Positions 1-13,499 of a DNA stretch of 64,000 nt are shown here, in pieces. Position numbers and translations under genes: made by a program. The stretch is from Cunninghamella blakesleeana. Its lineage: Eukaryota > Mucoromycota > Mucoromycetes > Mucorales > Cunninghamellaceae. Location: NCBI GenBank assembly GCA_017871115.1, contig JAFCIZ010000001.1, forward strand, positions 7,438,001-7,502,000, in the 5' to 3' direction. The notes under the pieces are model-generated. The model worked only from the letters and a program-made list of their open reading frames with translations, did not search any database and was not told the origin of the DNA. How positions within the stretch are numbered: the first letter of the stretch is position 1; each line of letters opens with the position of its first letter.

Positions 1-1
1 A

Positions 2-1411
2 TGGCCCTGTGTATTTATAACTGCATGTGAAGAAGGGATCATACCAATGACAAGAAATGTGAACCACGCAGAAGAAAGGTAATAATAGTAGATAAATAAT
101 TAAAATAAATATTTATAGATACTAAAATCATTCTACATTCTATTTCTTATATTCTATATTTTAGTCGTGTAATGTATGTCGGGATGACTCGTGCAAAATG
201 CTTCCTCTACTGTACTCATACTGCTACTCGTCAAAAATGGGGTAATTTTGAAAAACCATTGATTACTCGATATCTATATGATCTACCAGAAGAAGCTTTT
301 CAAAAAAAAACACCTGTTTGGAATGCTGAATCAAGAAGATGGGTTGCAAGTGTACTCGGTGAACCACCGTTGGAAGATGATGATGAAGATGATAAGGAGT
401 GGATTGATCTTGGTGATACCTATGAAAGCAGTGATCAAAGGTAATAACTATAAAATTAAAATTGACAATTGAAAAAAAAATGAAAAAATAAAAATAAAAA
501 TAAAAAAGAGGTAGGGAGGGGGGGTAGAGTATAGTTTGTTATATGTTGCCAATTAGAATTTTTGCTCAAATAGTGATGAAGATAACGGAAGATATTCGGA
601 CGAAAATGCTTTATTAGATTATGATATCAACCCTTATGAAATTAATAACAGATCTAAAAAAATCAACAAACTATCACCCCCATCGTCTCAAGCATATCCA
701 TTACCAACTAATAATTCTTTTAATAAAAATAACAAAAGACAGTTTGATACCTTTCAACCATCATCACAAGTACCTATAAATAATCATGAATATTCACCTT
801 CTTCAAAACTATTACAATTAAGCCAAGATATTAAAAATAAATCATTACCATCGTCATTATCATCATCATCACATCTATATTCACAATCCACTAGTAAACT
901 AACTAATCCCTTTAATAATAACAAAAGACAATTTGATACCTTCCAATCGTCATCTCTAGTTCCTATTAAAAACGAATACTCATCCTTAGAATTACAATTA
1001 AATCAGAATGTTAAAAACGAATTTGCACCATTAATATCGTCATCATTACCAATTAATCAAGAAATTAAAGATAAATCACTTTTATTACCTATAAAGCAAA
1101 TACATAAAAAACAAAAAATAACTACTTATAAACCATCAAAAAAACTTAGAACATCAACATCAGTATCAGCATTAAGATCTTTTGAAGAATGTGTAAAAGC
1201 AGGAATAAAAAGAGTAGCATCATGTAAAGCGAGTTTTGCGTTGGATGAGGTTATAACAGCAGTTGAAGATGAATTAAAAATAAATAAACTTACTACCTCA
1301 TCATCTAAAACAACTGACCAATGTAAACAACAATTAGAAATACTATCAGATATGGGCTCACTCGCTATTCATAGAACAAAAGACATTACACGATATATAG
1401 TATTAGAATAA
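2..1411 (+). CDS. Srs2/UvrD-type ATP-dependent DNA helicase, C-terminal part (5' end outside window)
   Basis: Seen: three exons, about 2-78, 165-440 and 574-1411, joined at GT-AG sites in a continuous frame. The first two encode superfamily 1 helicase motifs: WPCVFITACEEGIIP (motif V region), then ESRVMYVGMTRAKCFLY (motif VI, with the R that contacts ATP). The last exon is a long low-complexity tail rich in Ser, Asn and Lys, with an acidic stretch (EDDDEDDKEW) before it, ending at a TAA at 1409. Known for the family: UvrD/Srs2 helicases move 3' to 5' on single-stranded DNA and can strip Rad51 during recombination control. The assignment to Srs2 rather than another UvrD-like eukaryotic helicase is an inference from the motif wording and the long unstructured tail. 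The ATPase N-terminal half is not in the window. The gene faces the choline kinase gene tail to tail. Confidence 0.8.
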
Positions 1412-1719
1412 TTCCTTTATGAAACTTGACAAATTAAACAACTGAAACATCATTCGATAAATAAAATAAAATATGATATTATTTGTTTCATTTGCATATT
1501 AGATTTATTTTAAAAAAATGAAAAAAATAATACATATAATAATTATTTACAACATTGATAATCTAAATTGAAAATATATCTTTAAAAATAATAAATAATG
1601 GTAGTAGTAATAGTAGTGATAATTAATAAAAATAAACAAATAAATAATAAATAGCGATTCCAAAGATACACATATATAAAAATGGTGTATATATTTTCTA
1701 ATTAAATAATATTTTTTAA
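1412..1719. other. Convergent intergenic region
   Basis: About 300 bp of AT-rich DNA between the 3' ends of the helicase and kinase genes. It should hold both polyadenylation regions. I see no RNA gene or repeat of note in it. Confidence 0.6.
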
Positions 1720-3178
1720 TTAATCCAAGTTATTCCATTTTACAAAGTCTTCACGAAATTGATTCAAGCGTTCCATTGAATAATAAAAGTAGTCAAAATC
1801 GATTTCACTCAAGCTAGCTTGAATTAAACCCCAAAGGCCCCAACTTAAATGAACCGCCATTAACCAAACTTTTACTTCCTGTTGTACTTCTTCAAAAGAT
1901 ATATCTTCATCTATTTCCAATTCTTTTTTATTTGTATCCATATATGCTTGAATGAATCTTAATTGCTCTTCGTCAGTGGGAAATGGTTCTGTCATTGCTG
2001 CTGGTTGTTTACCATGATAATCATATCTCCATTCAACAAAATGATTTGCCAAATCGAATCCACGTGTGTTATAACCTGAATATTCAAAGTCCACTAAAAC
2101 AAGCTCTCCCGTGTCATCACGTTTTAATATGTTGCCGTATTGTAACTAAAGAAAATATAGGCATATATTTTAAAGTGAGACATTTATATAAATATATGAT
2201 GATATCACTTTTTTTTTCTTTTTCTTTTTTTGCATAAATTATTTATCTAATCTTACATCATTATGACCAAAAACAATAGGACTTTTCACTTTTTCAAGTA
2301 TGTTTTTACAATCATCAATTTCTTTGCCAAGACGTTTAAAATCAAACATATCCAATATTTTTGCACGCTCTTGATCCTTTTCTGAAATTTTTGGTAATAA
2401 AACTAAGGCTAACTGATACCATTTATCAACATTTTTCCATACTTCTAATTCTTGATCATGAGGAGGTTGATATATATTAACAATAGAATGTTGGCGAGCT
2501 AAACATTGAGCAATTTGAGTGGAAGTCACAGGATCTCGGATATCATGATGATTTAAGGTCACTGATTTTACATATTCTTCAAACCTTCCATTTCCAAAAA
2601 TACCTAATAAGCGAGGTCCCAAGTTGAGACGTCCTAATCTTGCAAGCCAAGCTAATTCTTTTTCTCGGTCAATAAATTGATCCACTCCAATACCATAAAC
2701 TCTTAATAACCGTCTTGTTCCATTTCCATCTACAAAATAGATAGCACTATATATATATATATAATAAATTTATTCCTTTCCTTTCTTTTCCTTTTCTTTC
2801 CTTTTAAAAAAAGTCTACTATTTTTAAATAAAAACTTACTTTGTTAAGGCACCGCTAATACGATTAATAGTGAGTTCACTTTTTTGACTAACCCAATCAG
2901 GAAAAAGCTCTTGAATAAGATCGAAAACAGCTTGAATAAGTTTTTCATTTTTTAGTTCTCTATAAAAAAAAATAAAAAAAAAAATAAAAAAAAAAGGTAG
3001 TGGTTAGTTTTTAATAAGATGGCTATATAGTATTTAAACTTTTTTTCTTTTTTAATTACAAAAGATCAAGGACAGTATCACAAGTAGGTATTTTTAAAGA
3101 TTCTGAATTGGTACGCATATAAGGATTAGAAGGCCGTTCATTATGATTTGTATGATGATTATACTCAACAGTTGTCAT
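1720..3178 (-). CDS. Choline/ethanolamine kinase
   Basis: Seen: four exons on the minus strand, 3178-3060, 2959-2840, 2746-2257 and 2145-1720, giving 384 residues with every junction in frame. The start ATG at 3178 is the first in frame. The joined protein contains SGALTNAIYFV (nucleotide-binding loop region), then HNDLQYGNIL, created by the exon 3/exon 4 join and matching the Brenner catalytic-loop motif with the catalytic Asp, then VDFEYSGYNTRGFDLANHF, the choline kinase signature including the metal-binding Asp. Known for the family: ATP-dependent phosphorylation of choline or ethanolamine, first step of the Kennedy pathway to phosphatidylcholine or phosphatidylethanolamine, in the cytosol. 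Length fits the family. Substrate preference cannot be read from sequence. It shares a 239-bp divergent promoter region with the WDR6-like gene. Confidence 0.93.
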
Positions 3179-3417
3179 TATATTAATAAATAAATAGAAG
3201 AAGAAAAAAGTGTCGAAAAGAAGAAAAAGAAGTAAAAGAAAAAGAGAGAAAAAAAATCCTTTTAAGAAATTGATCAAATGGCCCCACTAATAATTTTTGG
3301 ACCGGCGCTTTAATTTTTTAAGTATTCAAGTTCAAAAAATTTTTTGAAGTCTAAATTTTTTTAAACTATATTTTTTTCTTTTCTTTTCTTTTCGCTTTAC
3401 TCTTTTTTTTAAAAATT
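3179..3417. promoter_or_regulatory. Shared promoter region between kinase and WDR6-like genes
   Basis: Divergent 239-bp spacer containing pyrimidine-rich runs near 3371-3412 just upstream of the WDR6-like ATG, a common feature of fungal promoters. No defined operator is visible. Confidence 0.4.
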
Positions 3418-6400
3418 ATGACAAGCACCTTTATACCATGTGGGGTAAATTTAAAATGTACAACATTTAAAAATAAATATGAAATTGATTCAAAACTAAA
3501 GAATATACATTTAAATAATAAGTACTATATATATATATATATATATACATACACACATTTGTATAAATTAATTATAACATAGACACTTCAAAAAGATATG
3601 TATTCAGGTGTTGTCACGAGCCTTCGCTTTCATAGTAAATCGATTATATTTGTTGGACACGGTCCCTTTCTAAAAATATATAACGTTGTAAATGGAAAGC
3701 TATTATGTAGTAAAGAAGTCCTACCTAATAATCGTATACATCGTATTGTATTAGGTAATTTAAATAAAATAAAATAGTCATATATACATTCAGTTCTCTA
3801 AATTGATTCATATTTACTTGATAAAATATTATCTACTTATTTATTATTACCTTTTCTTTCTCCCCTTCTCTATTGTTTTCTTAAAAAAAAAAAAAAAAAA
3901 AAAAAAAAGAACCTATTGTTAATCATAATGATAATATTGAATCAAGAAGAGTTATAGCTTATGGATCAAAATTTGTCACTTTACTGGATGTAAAAATCAG
4001 TACTGATGAAGCTAGGTATATTATATACTAAATTGAAATCAAGTCTATTTTTCATATATTTATTTTTTTATTAGCTAACTCGATTTAATCTTTCCTTTCG
4101 ACTTTATTCTATTTTATTTTATTTTATTTTAGCATTACTGTTTTGAAATTTTTTGAACCTTTTTGTGATTGGATTATGGATATAGCCTGGCTAAAATCAA
4201 ATGTAAATAAATGGCTTTTAAAAAAACGACTTATTATTTTTATGAATTTTCTCTTATTTTAGTCTTACATTTATTTATTTATTTATTTTCTCATTCTCCT
4301 TTGATTAGGAAAATAATACTAACTATGATCAATTAGCTATTGCCTATGCACATAATTTTGTTCAAGTCTACAACCTTACATTATTATCCAATAACAGTGA
4401 CAATATAGGATACAATTTAATTTATCAAATCCAATGTCAAATACGATGCATATTATATTCAGCAAGATTTTTTGGCACACATTTATCGGACCTTATTCTT
4501 GCATCTGGGACAGTATTTAATCAAGTTCATTTATGGAAAATCAATGAAAAAAACGAACATGGCGACGGAATTGTATCGAGAGAATTCATTGGCCATGAAG
4601 GTGTTATCTTTGGTGTACGATTTAATCCTGATGGTACCATGTTGGCTAGTGTTTCCGATGATCGTACAATTCGTATATGGCCGCTAACAACAATATCAAC
4701 AGAAACAAACAGAAAGCAACAACAACCATGGGTCATATTTGGCCATACAGCTCGTGTATGGGATTGTGATTTTGTAGACGATTATATTGTCAGTATTTCT
4801 GAAGATGCTACTTGTAGAGTTTGGAAAAATGGATTGATGGCAACGAATGAAAATAGTAACATGAATGACACTAGTATGGATTGTTTATCTTGTTGGGAAG
4901 GTCATACTGGTAAAAATATTTGGAGTCTTGCTATTAGTACCGATCATAAAATCGTTGCAACGGGCGGTCAAGATTCTGGTGTACGCCTTTGGTCCCTTAC
5001 TTCAATCAAAGAAAATAATATTGGTAAATAATATACATTATAAATAAATATTAGTATATAAACATAGATATATTAAATAGATTAGCCTAATTTTTGTTTA
5101 TTATTTCTATTATTTTTATTTAATAAATTATAGATTCAGAAGATGATTTATTAAACATGCAACTTCCTGAAGAGCACTGCGGTGATATGATTCGTAATTT
5201 TGTACTAGTTGATAATCGTACTATAATGGCATCTACAGATCAAGGGTAAAATACATATTAATATAAAAAAATTGGTCATTCGTATGTATACTAACATAAA
5301 ATCAATGCATAATCCAGCCACTTAATTAAATTTAGTGCTTCAAAGGAATCAGTAAACTGGAATGATGCTTATTATCATAATGATCTTCGTGGCTATTCTA
5401 TACTTAAACAATCAAAATGCGGACGTATTATTGTAGCTGGTAGTATTGCAGGAAGTCTATTATTTTATAGTTCACAGAATGAATTTCAACCTTATAAAAT
5501 GGATGTTCATAAGCAGAAAATTTTTGAAATATTTATTATGGAATCCCAAGGTAAAAAAATTACCATATTAAATTCTACATGTAATTATATATTTATTTAC
5601 TTAATATTAATTGTATCAATTTTTTTTTATCTTACTCTATTTATATGTATCAAAGATTCTACTGCCTTTTACATATTATCTAATGGGCATAAAGGTGATA
5701 CTTATTTACATCAGTTAAATATTCTTGAAACGAAAGAGGTAATAAACTATTAATAATTTTTAATATATATGATAAACAATGGTGAAAGGTGTATTACCTC
5801 GTATTTACATGCATATATAACAATGATATTTTGATGGTAGGTCATAGTCAAGACATTATACTCCCTTATTTTACCTGAAGAGCGTATAACATTATTGTCA
5901 GCATCATTAGTAGAATCAAATAGAATATTAATATGTGGATCTAGAGAATCAACTATGCTTATTTATCAGCTTCCTAATCCTTTTAATACTCATTATGAAA
6001 AAAATGAAGTATATCCCAGCATTCAATTACAGCGATCTCATGGTAAACAATGCATCAGTGGCATTACAATAAAGCAATCTAGCTCTTTAAGAAAAGAAGA
6101 TAACATTGAAGAAGATTATGATAAAGAAGTAGAAAAAGGAGAAAATTATATAGAAAACTATATTACATTTTGGACAACTGGACGTGATGGATGCTATGTA
6201 GAATATCGACTCAAATTTACTGGATTACCTGTTTATCCTCTTTCTATAAACGATACTAAAGTTGGAGTTGCTTCTCGTGGCGATACGATTATACAAAGAA
6301 AAGATATGGTTTTAGAAATAGTCTATCGCAACAAAGTGACTAAAGGTTGGTTAGAAGGTGCTATATATATCGATGATACGTTATTATTATTGGGATTTTA

Positions 6401-7720
6401 TAAAAAATCATTCTTTGTATATAATGAAACTAAGCATTTTGAGGTAAAGAAAAATAATATAATATAATAAAGATAATACAATATAAAATATTATATAAAA
6501 TTGCACTAAATTAACTAACATATATAAGTATAGATGATATCTGTTGCTTGTGGTGGTGCTCATAGACGTTGGCACTTTAATACTATGGATGCAAAATTGA
6601 ATCATGCTACATTTGCTTTTATTAGAAAAGAAGCGGTAAGTATAGATATATACATAATAAATAAATGAATATGATATGATGGTTCTATTGATGGTGACAA
6701 TATTAATACGTACTTAAATATTTTAATTAGCTATATGCCTACATTCGAGACGGGACCAATACTGTAAATGGATTTGAAGATAGCACACTCCAGGTATATA
6801 TAGATATAGATATATAAAATTTTATTTTTTATTAAAAAAATTTAAAAACTAATTATGGTAATAATAATAATAACCAATCAACTAACTTTTACATTCTTTT
6901 ATTAATATTTATAGAGTAATTATCACGGCCGTGAAGTACGTTCAATTAAATACCTTGGTAAGTAATAAATATAAATGCAAAATATAAAATATAAACCAAG
7001 TTTACAGATAATAATAATCCCAATAATTTTACAATATAGATTATGCAAATGATGATCAGCCTCCCTTACCCCGCCCGATTATATTTGCTACCAGTGGTGA
7101 AGATACTATATTGCGTATACATCAATGTAAGTATATTGTAATTATATATTTATATATTTATAAATATGTATGTATGTATGTATATATTTAATATTAAATT
7201 ATTATTATATATAGATTCACCTAACCAGAGTTCCAAGTATATCACACATTCAACTATAAGGAAGCATACTTCTGTTATCAAATGCATGGAGTGGAGCTAT
7301 GGAAATGATATACTATTATTTACTGCAGGAGGAAATGAAGAATTTACTTGTTGGAAATTGGAAACTTCTTTTAATAAAGATACTGGATCTATAGTGGCCA
7401 ATTGTCTGGAATTAGCAACCTGCCCTGTTGTAGGGTAATAATAATAATAATAATGATAATAATAATTATAACATAAAATTTAAATGTAAATAAATACTGT
7501 AATCGAGTGTTATTATATTAATAAACATGTATTAATAGGGATGATCGTATTGAAACTCGTATTATGGATATCACTACTATAGTAATTGACCGTTCATCTG
7601 GAACTCATCTTATTGGAGCTGTCTATTCTGATGCTATGATTAGGGTAAAAAAAAAATGATAACGATAATTAAAATATATAAAAATATTTAAAGCGCTGAT
7701 AATTACTTTTTTTTCTTTTG

Positions 7721-7779
<59 letters not shown>

Positions 7780-8698
7780 TTATTTATTTAGGTATGGTTA
7801 TTTAATGAAAAAACAAGGAAATTTTCTTTACTTGTAGATGGAACATGGCATGCTAAATGTATTCTTCAAATCAATCATACTGTTATAAAGCAAGAAAATG
7901 GAAATCATAAAATTTTATTCTTTACCTCAGCTACTGATGGAAGGTACAGCATAGTTTATAAATACATACATTAATGTGCCCACTATTATGTATCATTTAT
8001 TTATTAGTTATTATTATAATTTATTTTATTTATTTATATATATAGAGTAGCTATCTGGGATTTTAGTGAAGAGTTATTCTCAATATTTAACAACATCGAT
8101 GTAGAAATGGATCCAACTAAACCTGCTATAAAATTAACTGAACCTATATCCAATTATCGTGCACATATGTCTGGTGTTAATAATTTGGCTATTAGTCATT
8201 ACGATAAAGATACTGTTTTAGTTGTCACTGGTGGGGAAGATAATGCTATTGCGACTGCGCTTGTTAATAAGAATAATGGAAAAATGATTGAAGAATCCTT
8301 ATTTATTATACCTGATGCACACGCTTCATCTGTCACCGGTATTAGTATGATACCTAGTAAAAACAGGATGGCTTCGGTATCTATAGATCAACGACTTAAC
8401 ATTTGGGAATTGAAAAAGGAACATCATCAGCCATCCGTACAACCTCAATTAGTAAATGCTGCCTTCTTGGATGTACCTGATCCCTCATCCCTTGATTGTA
8501 TCGATGTAGAGTAAGTGTCAAAAAATAAAAAAATTATTAAATAGTAAAATATGTATAAAAGGAAGATAAAAATGTGATAAATTTTTATTAACTATTATTA
8601 TACTTATTATTATTCTTGTACTATTTAAAAAAATTAGTGGGTCTACTCATCTGGCGGTAACTGGAATTGGAATACAAAGTGTTATATATGATGAATAA
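3418..8698 (+). CDS. WDR6/Rtt10-type WD40-repeat protein (tRNA methylation partner)
   Basis: Seen: 18 exons that join in one frame to 1139 residues: 3418-3444, 3583-3754, 3910-4015, 4133-4202, 4309-5023, 5134-5245, 5318-5550, 5656-5738, 5841-6443, 6534-6635, 6731-6793, 6915-6957, 7040-7126, 7215-7434, 7539-7644, 7792-7943, 8046-8510, 8638-8698. WD40 blades are visible throughout, e.g. GHEGVIFGVRFNPDGTMLASVSDDRTIRIW split over exon 5, then GHTARVWDCDF and GHTGKNIWSLAIS. The N-terminal GHGPFLKIY and the C-terminal VTGISMIPSKNRMASVSIDQRLNIWE and VTGIGIQSV are typical of WDR6. Known: WDR6/Rtt10 (Trm734) works with the 2'-O-methyltransferase Trm7/FTSJ1 on the tRNA anticodon loop. Length agrees with the family (about 1100 residues). 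The first 27-bp exon is the least certain part. Intron 15 carries a TA/TG dinucleotide run at about 7728-7780. Confidence 0.88.
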
Positions 8699-9757
8699 AA
8701 TATTTTTATTTTATTTTTTTTATTTATTAATTTTGACATGTTATTAATCAATTAACGGTTCATATAGATTATATTAAAAAAAATTATAATAACAACAACA
8801 ATAAATAATAAACTACATATATATATATATATATATTATAGTTATTCTATTACATCTCAGCATTAGCATTTTAACATAAATACAATAAAAAAAATTAATC
8901 ATTTAGTAATGTTACATCTGACTATTTTTTGATGATGTAACGAAAGATTTAGACATAAGATCATCATTTGATTGATTTATTAAAAAAATCAGTTTACTTG
9001 TAATAAATTAAATTAATCAATTTTCTCTACCCATCTCGTTTTGATAAAGGCATAATAAAATATGAAGTATCTCATCTAACATCAAAATGAGGTATACCCC
9101 TAATAATCACATATATTGAATAGATATAGATATTGATATAGATTGATATATATATATTAACAATAAAATAAAAAGTTACACAATAAAAAAAGGATCAGTG
9201 ATTAAATATAATTTCATTAATATTTATTATCACTAGAGATGAGAGGTATTTTTCCCCTTCCTCCCCCAAATACATATAAATATATCTTTTTACACGTTTT
9301 TTTTCGGGAAACAATGAATAGAAAGATATGATTTTTCTGCCCTTTATATATATATATATATATACATATCTTTTTATAAACTAATTTCAGAATTAATGCA
9401 ATTATCAAATATGACAATGTTGTACCTTTATTCTGATTTTAAAAAAATTCCAACCAATCATTCAAAATATTTTAAAAAACCTCACTTTTAGGAAATTTTC
9501 AAAAAGATTAAATTTTTTTTTATTGGTATGCAAATAAGTGTTTAAAAATAAAAATAAAAGTGTGGAAATTACAAATAGGTAAAATAAATCGGTATTAAAA
9601 ATAAAATGGTAAATTGATTGAAAGGTAAAATAAAATAAAAAGATAGAGTATAAAATAAAACTATAATGAAAAAAATAATTATATAAAAAAAAATAAAAGG
9701 TTCTTCACATGGATAACACACACTACCCCATCCCCAAATCCTTCTTTGTAAAAAAAA

Positions 9758-9793
<36 letters not shown>

Positions 9794-9795
9794 GA
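8699..9795. other. Convergent intergenic region, no gene seen
   Basis: About 1.1 kb between the 3' ends of the WDR6-like and F-box genes. It holds AT dinucleotide runs (about 8818-8836, 9345-9365) and a long T homopolymer at about 9762-9792. Small open frames here are low complexity and have no recognisable similarity. Confidence 0.6.
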
Positions 9796-11748
9796 TCAGT
9801 TCTTGCATATGTCAGAAATACCCGATTTATTAGATGAAATGGGAAGTTGAGTAACACTTGAACAACCATCTAAACCAATATATTGAAGAGTGTGACCTTT
9901 TTGGCGCAACCTTCGGATACCCTGCTCCGATAAACATGTCCAATAAGAAAAGTCAACCTTTTTTAAATTCAACAAATTCTTTAAAATCATATCCACTGTT
10001 AATTGTGATACTTCATCCTCTTCATCATTATTATCTTCTTCATATTGTTGTTGTTGATGAATGGATGTTCTACTATTATTATTATTTTTGATTTGATCTA
10101 AATTCCAAATAGGTTGGCTGAGATGCCTTGATCGATGTGTACGTTGTTTTAATTTATCGGAATGTGTAGAACTAGATTGATGTAAACTATCAATAGATGA
10201 AGAAGGTGATGGATCAACATTATGAGCACGAAGCATATCAATTAAAGAATCTAAAGCATTAGGCTTTGACAATAAAGAAGACGATCTTGATTGTCGATGA
10301 AGTAAAGAGGAGGATAAAGAGGAAGATAAAGAAGTAGATAAAGAAGAAGTTGTTCTTGAACGAACATAATTACTATTGTTATTAGTATTATTATTATTAG
10401 TATGCTTTTGTTGATAATGATGCTGTTGAGAAGGAGAACGAGAATGGCTTTTACTAAAAGGTAACTGCTGTTCTTTATGCTGCTGTTGTTGTTCATTTCT
10501 AATTCGATGTTGTAATTGACATAACAATTGTGATTTATTTTTTCCAAGATAAAGTTGCTCAATATTTGGACAATGATAAACCAATACCTTCATGTCATGG
10601 TGAAGAATGGAACAAATTCGAGTTACATCCAATCCACGTAAACGAGAACCACACATAACAGCAATATCTTGTAAAATTCTACCAGAAACACGAATACAAT
10701 CCTTGATATTAATGTATTTTAATTTATGACGAGAAGCAGCGATCAAAGAACGAACCCCTGTTTGTGTAATTCGATGGCAACCGGCAAGATGAATAGATTC
10801 CAAAGATTCACATCGCATTGATAATGCTACCAGCGCACTATCAGATAATTGAGGGCATCCAGATAAACATAATTGAGTTAAAGAAGAAGCAAATTTAGAT
10901 CGGGCAAGATATTGATATCCTTTTGAAGTGATTTGTTGACAATTTGAAATATCCAATGATTTTAAACGAGGGCAAGATTTGATAATGTATAATAAAACAT
11001 CGTCTGTAATTAAATGAGCAATAGAAGATAAATGTAAAGATCGGACTGAATAGCCATACTTTTTATATTGAAGAGCTAAAATGATCATTGAAAGTGCCAC
11101 CATATCGCTATCGTATTGTTGAATATCATGATTACTATTATTATTAAATTGTTGGTAGATAACTGAAGAGCGTCTAGAAGAGGATTGTATAGAAGACGCA
11201 TAACTTTGATGGCTATGGTAACTAGCAATAGAAGGTGTTAACGAGCTACGACGACTATATTGAGAAGAGGTAGACGAAGAAGAATGATCATGAGATGAGT
11301 CAGTTGGTATAGAGAATAAGGTAGAAGAGGAAGACGATACAGAAGGACAGTAGTCAACGGGATCCATAATATAAGAAGAAAACGGAAGGATCGGGTCTTT
11401 CCATAATATTGGAGTCACCACCCTGTGCCACCTTTGACAGACTAAAGTATAATTATAAAGATCAGATTTACTTTCGTTTTTAAATATAAGCTGAAGTACT
11501 TCATTAGGTAAAACATTGATAGATGGTGATTTCATAATAGTTGTTGATCTATAATATTTATTGTTATTATTATTTATTTCTGAAGTATAAGTTGATCTTG
11601 TTGGTTTGCCTGGTTTTTTCTGAGCAACAAACATGACAGCATCTAATACAGCTTTAACACGAATGTAAGTACGAACAATAAAATCAGTCCAAACTACAAA
11701 GAATGAAATAACCGCATATAGTGGTGAAGATTCTATTGATTCGTCCAT
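9796..11748 (-). CDS. F-box/leucine-rich-repeat protein (Grr1/Amn1-like)
   Basis: Seen: one uninterrupted 650-codon frame. An F-box lies at about residues 77-118 (SPSINVLPNEVLQLIFK ... YNYTLVCQRWHRVVTPILWKDPI). Cysteine-type LRRs follow at about 240-400, with repeats such as CPRLKSLDISNCQQITSKGYQYL, SSLTQLCLSGCPQLSDSALVAL and CESLESIHLAGCHRITQTGVRSL, and a last LRR pair lies near residues 590-640. A long Ser/Gln/Asn-rich linker separates them. Known: such proteins are substrate adaptors of SCF ubiquitin ligases, binding Skp1 through the F-box. The first 71 residues include a hydrophobic stretch (YAVISFFVVWTDFIV) not usual in the family; an alternative start at Met72 (11535) would begin right before the F-box. 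Which start is used is open. The target protein cannot be inferred. Confidence 0.85.
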   Translation of the reverse strand: MDESIESSPLYAVISFFVVWTDFIVRTYIRVKAVLDAVMFVAQKKPGKPTRSTYTSEINNNNNKYYRSTTIMKSPSINVLPNEVLQLIFKNESKSDLYNYTLVCQRWHRVVTPILWKDPILPFSSYIMDPVDYCPSVSSSSSTLFSIPTDSSHDHSSSSTSSQYSRRSSLTPSIASYHSHQSYASSIQSSSRRSSVIYQQFNNNSNHDIQQYDSDMVALSMIILALQYKKYGYSVRSLHLSSIAHLITDDVLLYIIKSCPRLKSLDISNCQQITSKGYQYLARSKFASSLTQLCLSGCPQLSDSALVALSMRCESLESIHLAGCHRITQTGVRSLIAASRHKLKYINIKDCIRVSGRILQDIAVMCGSRLRGLDVTRICSILHHDMKVLVYHCPNIEQLYLGKNKSQLLCQLQHRIRNEQQQQHKEQQLPFSKSHSRSPSQQHHYQQKHTNNNNTNNNSNYVRSRTTSSLSTSLSSSLSSSLLHRQSRSSSLLSKPNALDSLIDMLRAHNVDPSPSSSIDSLHQSSSTHSDKLKQRTHRSRHLSQPIWNLDQIKNNNNSRTSIHQQQQYEEDNNDEEDEVSQLTVDMILKNLLNLKKVDFSYWTCLSEQGIRRLRQKGHTLQYIGLDGCSSVTQLPISSNKSGISDICKN

Positions 11749-12458
11749 ATGAATTATATATATGTATGTATATATATATATATATATAAATATATATATA
11801 TATATTAAATAAATAAAAATAGGCTAAAAAAAAAAAAAAAAGGAAGAGAAAGAGAAAGAAAGGAAGAAAGAGAAAAAATATTTGAATTATGAAAGGAAAA
11901 AAAAATTGGCGCTTTTTAAAAATTCTTCTCTCTTAAAAAAAAAAGTTTTTAGCTTACCCATTTTTGGCATCGATCTCTTTTTTTTTTCTTGTCAAACCTT
12001 TTTAGATTGTTTTAAAAAAGTTTTGTGTGTGAAATAAAAATAAAAAATAATAACAATAACAATAACAAAATACTATTTTAAATAATAATAGAATGGCTTA
12101 GAAGATAAGAAATAAAATATATAAAAAAACAGCCGATTATCGGCTCTTTTTATTATTATTATTATTATTTTCTTTATAGTAAAAGACAATCAAATCATTT
12201 TATAAAATAATAATAAAATACTCATTCATATTCATATGTTTGTTCTATTAAAAGAGAGAATAATATGAAAAGTAATTGAGTTACAATATAATATCTTTTT
12301 GAATTTTCATTTGTTTAGAAATGATAAAGTGTTACAAAAAAAAATTGATCCCATCCTGACGTCTAATTTTTCGGGGGATCTAATTCTTATTTTTTATTTT
12401 TTTTTAAAAAAAAAAAGGAAAAATAAAAAGGCGATCTTTCTCTCTCTTTAAAAAAAAA
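11749..12458. promoter_or_regulatory. Divergent promoter region of F-box and KxDL genes
   Basis: About 710 bp, strongly AT-rich, with AT dinucleotide runs next to the F-box start and polypyrimidine/polypurine runs on both sides. No ORF or RNA gene is visible. A TTGGCGC core occurs at about 11906 and could be a cell-cycle-type factor site, but this is weak. Confidence 0.4.
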
Positions 12459-13193
<735 letters not shown>

Positions 13194-13288
13194 ATTATCC
13201 TTTTTATATACGCTTTGTTTATACCCCTCTTTTTTCCTTTTTTATTTTCTCCTTGATCTTTTTACATATATATATATTTTCCTTTTAT

Positions 13289-13334
<46 letters not shown>

Positions 13335-13499
13335 ATCAATCTCAAACACTATGTATAATATAAATGTTAAAAAAAAATAAACAAATTAAAAGAAACTAGT
13401 ACAAAATTATATGTTACAAATAATAAATAAGCATTATTGCATCTTATCAAAAAAAAAAAAAACCATTAAAATATATTTGTTTGTATCATAATAAATGTA
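13194..13499. other. 3' flank of KxDL gene up to the Tc1 element
   Basis: AT-rich flank with a TA dinucleotide run at about 13292-13330 and an A run at about 13450. No gene seen. It ends in the TA target dinucleotide (13498-13499) of the transposon. Confidence 0.6.

Noticed and set aside
9569..9808. 79-codon ORF next to the F-box gene
   Set aside because: Starts in a T homopolymer read as poly-Lys and has no similarity to known proteins.
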